Shown here one piece after another: positions 15,045 to 23,487 of a stretch of 37,379 bases of DNA; position 1 is the first letter of the stretch, and each line of letters starts with the position of its first letter. The notes under the pieces are model-generated. The model saw nothing but the letters and a program-made list of their open reading frames with translations, made no database searches and was not told the origin of the DNA. The DNA is from an uncultured Anaeromassilibacillus sp. (GTDB lineage Bacteria > Bacillota > Clostridia > Oscillospirales > Acutalibacteraceae): NCBI GenBank assembly GCA_930987725.1, contig CAKNKY010000022.1, forward strand, positions 1 to 37,379, given 5' to 3'. The translations under genes were made by a program, and so were the position numbers.

Positions 15045-17003
15045 ATGGAACTGTATCTTTCCGGTAAAAAAGGCGTCCCGATTCAGAAGGGCATGGTTGG
15101 CCTCTTCTTTGAGGACATCAACTATGCGGCAGACGGCGGCCTTTATGCCGAGATGATCGAAAACCGTTCGTTTGAGTTTGTGGACTGCTACGGCACCGTG
15201 GGCGATTACTACACGAAGCCCGACCCCGGCTACGGCTGGAGCGCCACGCAGGAGCACGGCACGGGCCGCATGGAGTACGTGTCCGGCAGCCCGCTGGACC
15301 GCGTGAACCCGCATTACCTGCGCTTTACGGCCGATCACGCCGGCCAGGGCTTTGCCAACAAGGCGTATGACGGCGTGACGCTCAAAAAGGGCGAGTCGTA
15401 TCACGCGGTGTTCTATGCCCGCTGTGCCCGTTACCAGGGCGACCTGCGCGTGGCTGTCGTGAAGGATCGCCGGGAGATCGCCGCGGCAGACGTCGCCTGC
15501 GTCCATGCCCCGGAGGGGACGTGGCAGAAGTGGGTGCGCTATGAGGCGGCGCTCACCGCGCAGGAAGATGTGCGCGGCGCGCAGTTCACAATCTCCCTCA
15601 CCGAGCCCGGCGCGGTGGAGTTCGACTTCATCTCCCTCATGCCGGCGGACGCCGTGGAGGGCGTGTTCCGCAAGGATCTGTTCGAGCTGCTCAAGGGCCT
15701 CAAGCCCGGCTTCCTGCGCTTCCCCGGCGGCTGCATCATCGAGGGCAACACGCTCGAGAACCGCTACCGCTGGAAGGAGAGCGTCGGCCGCCCGGAGCAC
15801 CGCCGCAGCAACTTCAATCGCTGGGCCGTGCATGAGACGAACCCCGAAAACGGCTTCCACACCTGCTATTCCCACTACAACCAGACGCTCGGCCTCGGCT
15901 ATTACGAGTATTTCCTGCTCTGCGAGAAGATCGGCGCAAAGCCGCTGCCTGTGCTGAGCGTCGGCCTGGCCTGCCAGTACCAGTCCTATGAGCTCGTGGA
16001 GATGGACGATCCGGCCTTCCAGGAGTTCATCCAGGACGCGCTCGATCTCGTGGAATTCGCCAATGGCGCCGCCGACACGAAGTGGGGCGCGCTGCGCGCC
16101 GAGATGGGCCATCCCGAGCCGTTCGGCCTCACCATGCTCGGCATCGGCAACGAGCAGTGGCAGACGGAGAAGGTCGATTTCTTTGCGCGCTACCAGGCGT
16201 TCGAGCAGGCGATCCATGCGAAGTATCCGGACATCCGGCTCATCGGCTCCGCCGGCCCGGACATCACCTCCGAGCGGTATGAGATGGCCTGGAAGTTCTA
16301 TCACGAGAACGCCCCGAAGAAGGAGAACTTCGTCTACGCCGTGGACGAGCACTACTATGTGAAGCCGGAATGGTTCTATGATCACACCGATTTCTATGAC
16401 GAGTATCCGCGCGACGTCAAGGTCTTCTCCGGCGAGTATGCGGCCCATCCGTTCAACGGCATGAACCGGCCGGACGCCAACACCCTGGGCGGCGCGCTGG
16501 CGGAAGCCGCTTTCCTGACCGGCGTGGAGCGCAACGCGGATGTCGTCGTGCTGGCCTCCTATGCGCCGCTGTTCGCCCGCGTGGGCTATGCCCAGTGGTC
16601 GCCCGACATGATCTGGTTTGACGACAGCCGCGCTTACGGCACGCCCAGCTACTATGTGCAGAAGCTGTACGGCGAAAACCTCGGCACCGTCACCCTCGCG
16701 CTCGACGGCCAGGAGAAGGCGCTGCGCGAGCAGGAGGTCTATGTGGACGCCACGCTCGACGAGACATCCGGCGAGATCATCGTGAAGGCCGTGAACCACA
16801 ACGCGCAGGAGAAGGAGCTCGCGCTCACCTTCGGCGAAGGCCGCGCTCCCGCCTCCGTGAAGCTGTACACCCTCTCCGGCGAGGAATCCGATTACAACTG
16901 CATCACCGATCCGGACCGCGTCGTGCTCCAGGAGAAGGAGCTGCCCTTTGCCGGTTCGCTCACGCTGCCGGCCAACAGCTTCGTGGTGGCGCGCTTCGCC
17001 TGA
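15045..17003 (+). CDS. GH51 alpha-L-arabinofuranosidase
   Basis: Enzyme of 652 residues that should release terminal arabinose from arabinoxylan or arabinan oligosaccharides. The N-terminal region begins with the family motif GLFFEDINYAADGGLYAEMIENRSFE. The catalytic acid/base is Glu370 in GIGNEQW and the nucleophile Glu464 in VFSGEYAAH; DEHYY also fits the family. A C-terminal beta-sandwich domain runs to the end (FVVARFA). No signal peptide is visible, so it should act in the cytoplasm on imported oligosaccharides. GGAGG lies six bases before the chosen ATG; the reading frame is open further upstream, but that part overlaps the MFS gene and the promoter. It is transcribed alone. Confidence 0.92.
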   Translation: MELYLSGKKGVPIQKGMVGLFFEDINYAADGGLYAEMIENRSFEFVDCYGTVGDYYTKPDPGYGWSATQEHGTGRMEYVSGSPLDRVNPHYLRFTADHAGQGFANKAYDGVTLKKGESYHAVFYARCARYQGDLRVAVVKDRREIAAADVACVHAPEGTWQKWVRYEAALTAQEDVRGAQFTISLTEPGAVEFDFISLMPADAVEGVFRKDLFELLKGLKPGFLRFPGGCIIEGNTLENRYRWKESVGRPEHRRSNFNRWAVHETNPENGFHTCYSHYNQTLGLGYYEYFLLCEKIGAKPLPVLSVGLACQYQSYELVEMDDPAFQEFIQDALDLVEFANGAADTKWGALRAEMGHPEPFGLTMLGIGNEQWQTEKVDFFARYQAFEQAIHAKYPDIRLIGSAGPDITSERYEMAWKFYHENAPKKENFVYAVDEHYYVKPEWFYDHTDFYDEYPRDVKVFSGEYAAHPFNGMNRPDANTLGGALAEAAFLTGVERNADVVVLASYAPLFARVGYAQWSPDMIWFDDSRAYGTPSYYVQKLYGENLGTVTLALDGQEKALREQEVYVDATLDETSGEIIVKAVNHNAQEKELALTFGEGRAPASVKLYTLSGEESDYNCITDPDRVVLQEKELPFAGSLTLPANSFVVARFA

Positions 17004-17054
17004 TCGGCGGGCCGCCCTACCCGTTTTCCCGGAACAGCCGCCCGTAAACACAGC

Positions 17055-17092
17055 GGGGCGGGAAAGTGCACGCGCGCTTTCCCGCCCCTTTT
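17055..17092 (+). terminator. terminator between the arabinofuranosidase gene and mscL
   Basis: Arms GGGGCGGGAAAG and CTTTCCCGCCCC around a ten-base loop, then TTTT. It lies between two convergent genes and can serve the plus-strand gene; the minus-strand tail is not T-rich. Confidence 0.85.
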
Positions 17093-17115
17093 GTATGTCC
17101 CGCCTATGCCGGGAA

Positions 17116-17529
17116 TTACACGTTCCTTTCCTTTGCCAGCAGGTCGCGGATCTCCGTCAGGAGCTGCACGTCCGCCGGAACGGGGGAGACGGCCTCCTCG
17201 GCTTTTGCCTCGGCCTTCTCCTCCGCCTCCCTGCGGCGCAGGAAGCGGTTCACGCCCTTGAGCAGCAGGAACAGTGTGAGCGCCGTGATTAGGAAAGTGA
17301 TCACGGCCTGGATGAACCTGCCGTAGGCCACGGTGGCGCCGCCCACCGTGAACGAGAGGGCGGCGAAGTCAATCTGCCCGAGGATCAGGCCGAGCAGCGG
17401 CGTGATGATGTCCTGGTTCAGGGAAGTGACGATGGCCGTGAATGCGGATCCCACGATCAGGCCGACGGCCATGCTCAGCACATTGCCTCTGGCAATGAAC
17501 TCCTTGAATTCGTTCCAAAATGCTTTCAT
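17116..17529 (-). CDS. mscL: large-conductance mechanosensitive channel MscL
   Basis: Channel protein of 137 residues, the usual length, which opens under membrane tension to protect against osmotic downshock. The N-terminus KAFWNEFKEFIARGNVLSMAVGLIVGSAFTAIV is the family signature (short amphipathic helix then first membrane segment, with the G.AFT.IV pattern). A periplasmic loop follows and the second membrane segment is VITFLITALTLFLLLKG. The C-terminal helix begins RRREAEEKAEAKAEE. The start is set by GGAGG eight bases upstream. It has its own promoter and is divergent from the VOC gene. Confidence 0.95.
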   Translation of the reverse strand: MKAFWNEFKEFIARGNVLSMAVGLIVGSAFTAIVTSLNQDIITPLLGLILGQIDFAALSFTVGGATVAYGRFIQAVITFLITALTLFLLLKGVNRFLRRREAEEKAEAKAEEAVSPVPADVQLLTEIRDLLAKERNV

Positions 17530-17578
17530 ATCTGTTCCTCCAGTTCCCGGCCGGTTGACCGGCCGTTCGTTCAACAAC

Positions 17579-17607
17579 AGTATACGGTTCGACAGGAAAA
17601 ATGTAAA
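17579..17607 (-). promoter_or_regulatory. mscL promoter with leader hairpin
   Basis: On the minus strand TTTACA (17602-17607), 17 bases, then TATACT (17579-17584). Between it and the ribosome binding site is a perfect GGCCGG / CCGGCC hairpin (about 17549-17564), which might affect message stability. Confidence 0.75.
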
Positions 17608-17677
17608 GCCCAAAACCACCGCGGCACGCTTCCGCAGCCGCTGTGTGTTCATAAAGAAAGGAAAAGGGGAGAAAAAT

Positions 17678-18118
17678 ATGGGGAAGGAAACGATCCGCGG
17701 CAGCGGGACGGAGGCGGCGCCCTCCTTCGCGCTGCGCGCCGTGCACCATGTGGCCATCATCGTGTCGGATTATGAAAAGTCGAAGGATTTTTATGTCAAT
17801 AAACTCGGCTTTGGCGTGGTGCGGGAGCTTTACCGGCCGGAACGGCAGGATTGGAAGCTTGACCTGCGCGTGGGCGAGGGGCCGGACGCCGTGGAGCTTG
17901 AGATCTTCGGCGAACAGAACCCGCCCAAGCGCGTCAACCGGCCGGAGGCGTGCGGCCTGCGCCACCTGGCGTTCCGCGTGGAGGACGCGCGGGCGGCCGC
18001 CGAAGAGCTGGAGCGGCGCGGCATTCCCTGTGAGCCCGTGCGGCTTGACCCGTGCACCGGCACCTACGCGACGTTTTTCTTTGATCCGGACGGCCTGCCG
18101 CTGGAGCTGCACGAATGA
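17678..18118 (+). CDS. VOC / glyoxalase I-like metalloenzyme
   Basis: Single vicinal-oxygen-chelate protein of 146 residues. The likely metal ligands in order are His in AVHHVAIIV, Glu in VELEIF, His in LRHLAFRV and Glu in LPLELHE, the H-E-H-E set of the glyoxalase I group. The pattern SDYEKSKDFYVNKLGF is typical of the SMU1112c/YaeR-like subfamily, whose substrates are mostly unknown. A 22-residue N-terminal extension precedes the domain. The ATG at 17678 is chosen because AGGGGAGA lies just upstream and the domain begins soon after; the longer frame runs back through the mscL gene. It is followed after 30 bases by the YihY-type gene. Confidence 0.85.
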   Translation: MGKETIRGSGTEAAPSFALRAVHHVAIIVSDYEKSKDFYVNKLGFGVVRELYRPERQDWKLDLRVGEGPDAVELEIFGEQNPPKRVNRPEACGLRHLAFRVEDARAAAEELERRGIPCEPVRLDPCTGTYATFFFDPDGLPLELHE

Positions 18119-18148
18119 GGCGCAGGGGCGTGAAGGGAGGCAAAACGC

Positions 18149-18994
18149 ATGGCGGTGAAAAAGGAGAAGCTGCTGGCGCTGGCGCGCCAGGTGATCGCGA
18201 TCCTGGCGGCGGATCGGATCACGGTGTATGCCGCACAGTCATCGTTTTTCTGCATCATCTCCGCCGTGCCGTTCCTCTCGCTCCTCCTCTCCCTGGCGGG
18301 GCTTTTAATCCCGGCCAACCTGAACGGCCCGCTCGAGCCGTTCCCTCTTCCGGATCAAATGCGGGCGTTCGCCGAAATTGTCCTGCGGGACATCAAGTCG
18401 GCCCGCAGCGTGCCGCTGCTCTCCGCCTCCGCCGTCGCCGCGCTGTGGACGGCCTCGAAGGGGACGTCGGCCGTGCACGCCGGGCTGAAAACCGTTTACC
18501 GTGCGCAATCCCGCCACGGCTTTGTGATGCGCCGCCTCAGCTCGCTGCTCAATACGCTCCTGTTCCTCGCGCTGCTGCTTGCGCTCATCCTGGCGCTGCT
18601 CTTCGGCAACATCCTGGCGGGCTGGCTGCCCTTCCCGCGCGTGAAGGAGCTGCTGCTCTCGCTGCGGTATCCGGCGGCATTCGTGTGCATGTGCGGCCTG
18701 TTCTGCATCGTGTATGCCCGCGTTGCCAGGCGGAGCAGCTTCATGCCGCCGCATCTGCGGTGCCATCTGCCCGGCGCGGTGTTCTCCGCCGTGGGGTGGG
18801 TGCTGTTCTCCTTCTTTTATTCCCTCTACGTCACCTATTTCCCGAACGCCGCTTCGCTTTACGGCAGCCTGGCGGCCGTGTGCCTGCTCATGCTCTGGGT
18901 GTATTTCTGCCTGCTTATCCTGCTGCTCGGCGCGGAGCTGAACAAGCTCTGGGCTCTTTTCCGCTGGCATCTTTCCTTTTCCGGGGAAGTATGA
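18149..18994 (+). CDS. YihY/BrkB-family inner membrane protein
   Basis: Membrane protein of 281 residues with about six hydrophobic segments. Family hallmarks include AAQSSFFCIISAVPFLSLLL, SASAVAALWTASKGTSAVHAGLKTVYR and the late glycine-containing segment PGAVFSAVGWVLFSFFYSLYV. The family was once called ribonuclease BN in error; its members are membrane proteins of uncertain function. GGGAGG lies nine bases before the ATG. The gap to the VOC gene is short, so the two may share a message. Confidence 0.85.
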   Translation: MAVKKEKLLALARQVIAILAADRITVYAAQSSFFCIISAVPFLSLLLSLAGLLIPANLNGPLEPFPLPDQMRAFAEIVLRDIKSARSVPLLSASAVAALWTASKGTSAVHAGLKTVYRAQSRHGFVMRRLSSLLNTLLFLALLLALILALLFGNILAGWLPFPRVKELLLSLRYPAAFVCMCGLFCIVYARVARRSSFMPPHLRCHLPGAVFSAVGWVLFSFFYSLYVTYFPNAASLYGSLAAVCLLMLWVYFCLLILLLGAELNKLWALFRWHLSFSGEV

Positions 18995-18998
18995 TAGA
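18990..18998 (+). promoter_or_regulatory. extended -10 promoter candidate for second MFS gene
   Basis: TGATAGAAT overlaps the stop codon of the YihY-type gene and could start transcription of the MFS gene 54 bases downstream. The -35 region (CTTTCC or TTTTCC) is weak. Confidence 0.4.
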
Positions 18999-19051
18999 AT
19001 ACTCTGCGGACCAACTGCGGTGCATCAATCGGAAATGAGGGAAGAAAAGGT

Positions 19052-20332
19052 ATGAATCTGAGGGCAATCGGAAAAAGCGTGAGGGAGCACCCCCTCATGC
19101 AGGTGCTGGCGAACAATGGCGGAAACCCGCGCACGCTCGTGCTGATCGAGCCGCTGTGGGGCATCCCCTACAATCTCATCTCGCCGTTCGCCACGCTGTA
19201 CATGTATGCGCAGGGGATCACGGACGTGCAGATCGGCCTCATCCTCTCCGTCACCATGGTGGTGCAGGTGTTTTTCTCGTTCTTTGCCGGCATTCTGGCA
19301 GATAAGCTCGGCCGGAAGTTCACCACCATGATGGGCGATTTCTTCGGCTGGGCGCTGGCCTGCCTCGTGTGGGCCGCCTCGCACAATTTCTGGCTGTTCC
19401 TGACCGCGGCCATCCTCAACTGCTTCGAGCAGATCAACCAGACGGCTTGGTACTGCCTGCTCATCGAGGACGCGGACCAGAAAGATCTCGTGGGCCTTTA
19501 CACCTGGATCAACATCGGCGGGCTGGTAGCCATCTTTTTCGCGCCGCTTTCCGGCCTGTTCATCAATTCCTATTCCGTGGTGCCGGTCATCCGCGTGCTG
19601 TATGTAGTCTTTTCCCTCACGATGCTGCTTAAGACGTTCATCACCTTCCGTTTCTGCCGCGAAACACGCCAGGGGCAGATCCGGCGTGCGGAGACGAAGA
19701 ACGTGTCCGCCCTGCACATGCTCGGGGAATACCGCCAGCTCATCCCGCGCATGCTGCACAACCGTGCCATGATGAAGGCGGTGGCCGTTTCCGTCATCCT
19801 GTATATCACCAACATGATCAGCACGAATTTCTTCAGCCTGTACGTCACGCAGCGGCTCGGCCTTTCGGAAAATTACCTCGCGCTGTTCCCCATCCTGAAC
19901 GCCGCCGTCATGCTGCTCCTGATGATCGGCCTGCAGCGCCGCCTTGCCAGGCTGAAATTCCGCGTGCCCATGTGGGTGGGCCTGGTCGTCTATGCCGCGG
20001 CGGCCCTCTTGCTCATCCTCACGCCGGAGGGGAATCTGCCGCTCGTCGTGCTCTATGTGTTTGCCGGCGCGGTGGCAGCGGCGCTCGTCAACCCGCGCAA
20101 AGATGCGCTTGTGCAGCTCAACATCAACCCGCAGGAGCGCGCCCGGATCAACGCGCTCGTCATGGCGTCCACCATCGCGTGCTCCTCGCCCTTCGGCTAT
20201 TTTGCGGGCTGGCTTTCGAGCGTGGATCGCCGCCTGCCGTTTGCCTTTGCCTTCCTGCTTTTCGCCCTTGCCATGGGGATCCTGAGCCGCATCCAGGAGC
20301 CGCGGCTCGCGGAGGGCGGGGAGGAAGCGTAA
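19052..20332 (+). CDS. major facilitator superfamily transporter
   Basis: Carrier of 426 residues with about eleven to twelve hydrophobic segments. The loop between the second and third segments reads ADKLGRKF, the MFS signature (G/A-D-x-x-G-R-K/R). The N-terminal tail (NLRAIGKSVREHPLMQVL) is cytoplasmic and basic. A ribosome binding site GAGGGAAG lies upstream of the ATG. Multidrug or sugar efflux are both possible; the sequence does not decide. A long terminator follows. Confidence 0.85.
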   Translation: MNLRAIGKSVREHPLMQVLANNGGNPRTLVLIEPLWGIPYNLISPFATLYMYAQGITDVQIGLILSVTMVVQVFFSFFAGILADKLGRKFTTMMGDFFGWALACLVWAASHNFWLFLTAAILNCFEQINQTAWYCLLIEDADQKDLVGLYTWINIGGLVAIFFAPLSGLFINSYSVVPVIRVLYVVFSLTMLLKTFITFRFCRETRQGQIRRAETKNVSALHMLGEYRQLIPRMLHNRAMMKAVAVSVILYITNMISTNFFSLYVTQRLGLSENYLALFPILNAAVMLLLMIGLQRRLARLKFRVPMWVGLVVYAAAALLLILTPEGNLPLVVLYVFAGAVAAALVNPRKDALVQLNINPQERARINALVMASTIACSSPFGYFAGWLSSVDRRLPFAFAFLLFALAMGILSRIQEPRLAEGGEEA

Positions 20333-20354
20333 CCCGCCCTGACGCAGATCACAA

Positions 20355-20402
20355 AACGCCCGCACCGGGCCGGAACGGTTTCGTTCCGCCGGTGCGGGCG
20401 TT
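20355..20402. terminator. bidirectional terminator between MFS gene and glgA
   Basis: Outer arms AACGCCCGCACCGG and CCGGTGCGGGCGTT with an inner GGAACG / CGTTCC stem, forming one long hairpin between convergent genes. T-rich bases follow on both strands, so it should end both messages. Confidence 0.85.
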
Positions 20403-20428
20403 CTTCGTTTTTCTTTGGCGCGAAAGGC

Positions 20429-22030
20429 TCACCACTGCGTGAGCTCGAGGTACAGATCCTTATATTGGCGGGCGGAGTTTTCCCACGAAACATCCTTCGC
20501 CATGTCGCGCTGCACCACCTCGTCCCAGTGGTAGCGGTTCATGAAATACTCCGTCTTGGCGCGGTTGATCGCGTCGAGCAGCAGGCCGGCGTCATAGCGG
20601 TCGAACGTGAAGCCGTTGCCGTCGCCGGTGAAGGTGTTGTAGGGCTCCACGGTGTCCTTCAGGCCGCCCGTCTCGCGCACGATCGGCAGCGTGCCGTAGT
20701 GCATGGCGTTGAGCTGTGTGAGACCGCAGGGCTCGAAGCGGGAGGGCACGAGCAGCGCGTCCGCGCCCGCGTAAATGCGGTGCGCCCGCGATTCGTCATA
20801 CTGAATGCACGCGCTGAACGAGCCGTGGAACGCGTACTCGTCATAGCGGAACGCGTCCTCATACTGCTTGTCGCCGGTGCCGAGCACGACGATCTGCGTG
20901 TTGCCGTCGAGCACCTGGGGCACGATCGCGTTCACGAGGTCGAGGCCCTTCTGGTTGGTCAGGCGGGAGATGAGGCCGATCACAAATTTGCTCTCGTCCT
21001 CCTCCAGGCCGAGCTCCTTCTGCAGGGCGAGCTTGTTTTCCATCTTGTGTTCCAGCACGTTGCTGAGGCCGTAGTTCACGGCGAGCGCCGGGTCCGTCTC
21101 CGGGTTCCACATGGCGGTGTCGATGCCGTTCACAATGCCCCTGAGCTTGCTGCTGTGGTAGCGCAGGTGCTTGTCGAGGTGCTCGCCATATTCCGGCGTC
21201 TGGATCTCCTGCGCATACGTGCCGCTCACGGTGGTGATGCGGTCCGCATAGGCGAGGCCGCCCTTGAGCATGTTCGCGTCCTCATAGCCCTGCTTGAGCG
21301 CGCCCATGTTGAACACGGAATCCGGCAGGCCGGACCAGTAACGGATGGTGGGGATGTTGTAAATGCCCTGAAAGCGCAGGTTGTGGATGGTGAGGATCGA
21401 GCGCGCGCGGCCCACGGGGGTGTTCTGGAACAGCGTGCGCAGATAAACCGGCACCAGCGCCGCCTGCCAGTCGTGGCAGTGCACGATGTCCGGGATCCAT
21501 CCCATGAAATTCAGCGCCGAGAGCGCCGCCTTGCTGAAGAAGCAGTATTTCGGGATGTCATCCACGAGGCTGATGTATGGGTTCCCGGCGGAGAAGAACT
21601 CCTGGTTGTCGATGAAGTCATAGACAACGCCGTCCTGGATGTATTCCATGATCCCCACGTAATAATTGCGGCCCGTGCGGCCGAGATCCATGTAAAACTC
21701 GCCGCGGTAGATTATCTTGTCCTGGTATTCCTTCGGAATGCAGGCGTAGCGGGGCAGAATCACGCGCACGTCGCAGTTGAGGCGCACCAGTGCGCGCGGC
21801 AGGGCATACATCACGTCGCCGAGGCCGCCCGTTTTCACAAAGGGATAGCACTCCGAGCCGATGAACGCCACGCTTCTGCGCGGCAGGCCGGACATTTCCC
21901 CGGCGGGCGCAGGTTCGGGAACAGCGGGCGTACCGTCCATCGCGGGGGGCGCCTCCTTTTCCTCAGCCGGAGCAGAGGTTTTCCGTGCGGCTGGTTTCTT
22001 TTTTGAAGTGTTCGTTTTTTTCCGTGCCAT
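20429..22030 (-). CDS. glgA: glycogen synthase (ADP-glucose, GT5)
   Basis: Enzyme of 533 residues that extends alpha-1,4-glucan chains from ADP-glucose. The catalytic region begins at about residue 53 (VAFIGSECYPFVKTGGLGDV) with the KTGGL ADP-glucose motif at 66-70; later family motifs include DIVHCHDWQAALVP, GIVNGID, and SRFEPCGLTQLNAMHYGTLPIV near the C-terminus. A 50-residue N-terminal extension rich in Lys, Ala, Pro and Glu precedes the domain, which is not part of usual bacterial GlgA. The start is supported by AGGAAAGGAAGG upstream. It stands alone, without other glycogen genes nearby, under its own promoter. Confidence 0.95.
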   Translation of the reverse strand: MARKKTNTSKKKPAARKTSAPAEEKEAPPAMDGTPAVPEPAPAGEMSGLPRRSVAFIGSECYPFVKTGGLGDVMYALPRALVRLNCDVRVILPRYACIPKEYQDKIIYRGEFYMDLGRTGRNYYVGIMEYIQDGVVYDFIDNQEFFSAGNPYISLVDDIPKYCFFSKAALSALNFMGWIPDIVHCHDWQAALVPVYLRTLFQNTPVGRARSILTIHNLRFQGIYNIPTIRYWSGLPDSVFNMGALKQGYEDANMLKGGLAYADRITTVSGTYAQEIQTPEYGEHLDKHLRYHSSKLRGIVNGIDTAMWNPETDPALAVNYGLSNVLEHKMENKLALQKELGLEEDESKFVIGLISRLTNQKGLDLVNAIVPQVLDGNTQIVVLGTGDKQYEDAFRYDEYAFHGSFSACIQYDESRAHRIYAGADALLVPSRFEPCGLTQLNAMHYGTLPIVRETGGLKDTVEPYNTFTGDGNGFTFDRYDAGLLLDAINRAKTEYFMNRYHWDEVVQRDMAKDVSWENSARQYKDLYLELTQW

Positions 22031-22153
22031 AGCAAACCTTCCTTTCCTCTCGCGTCTTGGGAAAGCGCCCCCGCGTCACGGCGGCGGGCGCGGGCGCATG
22101 TTTCAGGCATTTTCTGTGCCGTGTCCTCCCTGAAATTCTCAATTCACGCATTT

Positions 22154-22182
22154 ATTATAGCAAATCCCGCGCCCTGAAACAA
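22154..22182 (-). promoter_or_regulatory. glgA promoter
   Basis: On the minus strand TTGTTT (22177-22182), 17 bases, then a perfect TATAAT (22154-22159) preceded by TGC, an extended -10. The leader to the glgA start is about 115 bases and G+C-rich. Confidence 0.7.
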
Positions 22183-22242
22183 GAAAACTGTGCAGATTTT
22201 TTTGATATTATCTTTTGTTTTCTGGTCATTCCGGGGAAGATA

Positions 22243-22656
22243 TCAGCTTTTCCCTTTTTGCCAGTCACGCGGGCTTTTGCCGAAGTGCTGCCGGAAGGCT
22301 TTGTAAAAATAGGTGCTAGTGCGGTAGCCCGCCAGTTCCGAGATCCGCTCCAGAGGCAGATCCGGCTTTTCCCGCATCAGGCGGCATGCTTCCTGCAAAC
22401 GAACCGTGTGCAGGAAATGGAGGAAGGAATCCCCTGTCTTTTTCTTGAACAGATAGCTCAGGTAGCTCGGGTGAAGCGACACGTATTCGGCCACGGAGTC
22501 GAGCGAAAGGTCCTCGCTGTAGTGGCGGCGGATGTAATCGGCTGCACGGTCAATTTTGTCCGTGTTATCCTTCCGCTGTTCCTTTTCCTGAATTTCAGGA
22601 ATTTCCCTGCCGAAACGGCGCACCAGGGCGCGGTAAAGGCCCTGCGCCGATGCCAA
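22243..22656 (-). pseudogene. truncated AraC-family regulator, C-terminal DNA-binding part only
   Basis: The frame encodes a complete AraC/YesN-type double helix-turn-helix domain (about residues 35-135: IDRAADYIRRHYSEDLSLDSVA, then SPSYLS-like HPSYLSYLFKKKTG, then the second helix-turn-helix ISELAGYRTSTYFYKAFRQHFGKSPRDW). Nothing resembling the usual sensory N-terminal domain precedes it. The only start in frame is TTG at 22656 and an in-frame stop lies three codons upstream. A different frame just upstream (22657-22801) stays open, so a frameshift or deletion is likely. It could still be expressed as a short DNA-binding protein; a broken gene is more likely. Confidence 0.65.
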
Positions 22657-22830
22657 GCCCCTTCAGGCGGGCGGGAAAGAAGGCCATGGCTGCCGTCACA
22701 ATGAGGCAGATGGCGTCTAAGGAGATTTTGTTTTGATTTTTTCGGTTAGGAGGGCTTCGCGATCTGCGAAAGTTTCCGCGGGAAGAGATCGGTCGGCGCA
22801 ATGGGAAGCTTGCAGCGGTTGGAGCATGCG

Positions 22831-22857
22831 AAGCCCAGGCGGATCCGCCTGGGCTTT
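22831..22857. terminator. hairpin between AraC remnant and NUDIX gene
   Basis: Palindrome with arms AGCCCAGGCGGA and TCCGCCTGGGCT followed by TT only. It may end the NUDIX message on the minus strand but lacks a proper T-run. The stretch 22657-22879 otherwise shows no intact gene. Confidence 0.45.
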
Positions 22858-22879
22858 CTGCGCGTGCCGGGTACCCGCT

Positions 22880-23275
22880 TCATTCCGGAGCCGGCCGGCC
22901 GCTTTTCAGCCTTTGCAGGATCGCTTCATCCGCCGGGCAAAACTCGTAGGCGCCAATCTCCTCCGCCGTGATCCAGCGGATGTCGTTGTGTTCCAGCTTC
23001 CGGGGGACGCCCTCCCGGATGGATGCGTGAAAGAGCGTCAGATGCACTGTTACATCCGGGTACGTGTGGGTGACCTCCATGAAAACGCTCCCCACGTCGA
23101 TCGCAATGTCCAGCTCCTCCCGGCATTCCCGGCGGAGCGCCTGCTCCTTCGTCTCCCCCGGCTCCACCTTGCCGCCGACGAACTCCCACAAGAGCCCCCT
23201 GGCCTTGTGGGCCGGGCGCTGGCAGATCAGGAATTTGTTTTTCTCCCAAATCAGGGCCGCCACGACTTCCGTCAT
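22880..23275 (-). CDS. NUDIX hydrolase, MutT-like (8-oxo-dGTP diphosphatase type)
   Basis: Protein of 131 residues that should hydrolyse nucleoside diphosphate derivatives, possibly cleaning oxidised dGTP. The NUDIX box is complete apart from its last Gly: GKVEPGETKEQAL followed by RRECREELDI, with Asp in place of that Gly. The N-terminal EVVAALIWEKNKFLICQRP and LLWEFVGGK fit the MutT group. The ATG at 23275 is chosen over the one seven codons upstream because GGGTGA lies five bases before it. Confidence 0.85.
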   Translation of the reverse strand: MTEVVAALIWEKNKFLICQRPAHKARGLLWEFVGGKVEPGETKEQALRRECREELDIAIDVGSVFMEVTHTYPDVTVHLTLFHASIREGVPRKLEHNDIRWITAEEIGAYEFCPADEAILQRLKSGRPAPE

Positions 23276-23412
23276 CTTTTCACCCTGTTTCTGCATGAAT
23301 TGCTCTCAGTATACACGCCTTTTTTCCGTCCGGCAAGCTCTTTTTGGCATCTCGCCCCGTCCTGCAGCCTTTTCCTTTGCCGGGGGGCGCGCGGGCTTAG
23401 CGGACGCTTTGC

Positions 23413-23441
23413 TTGCGATCCGCTTCCCGGCGCGGTAGAAT
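23413..23441 (+). promoter_or_regulatory. promoter of the esterase gene
   Basis: TTGCGA (23413-23418), 17 bases, TAGAAT (23436-23441), about 47 bases before the start codon. Confidence 0.55.
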
Positions 23442-23487
23442 GGAGAAAAACAGGCGGCAATGCCGCAGAAAACAGGAGGCATCCGGC

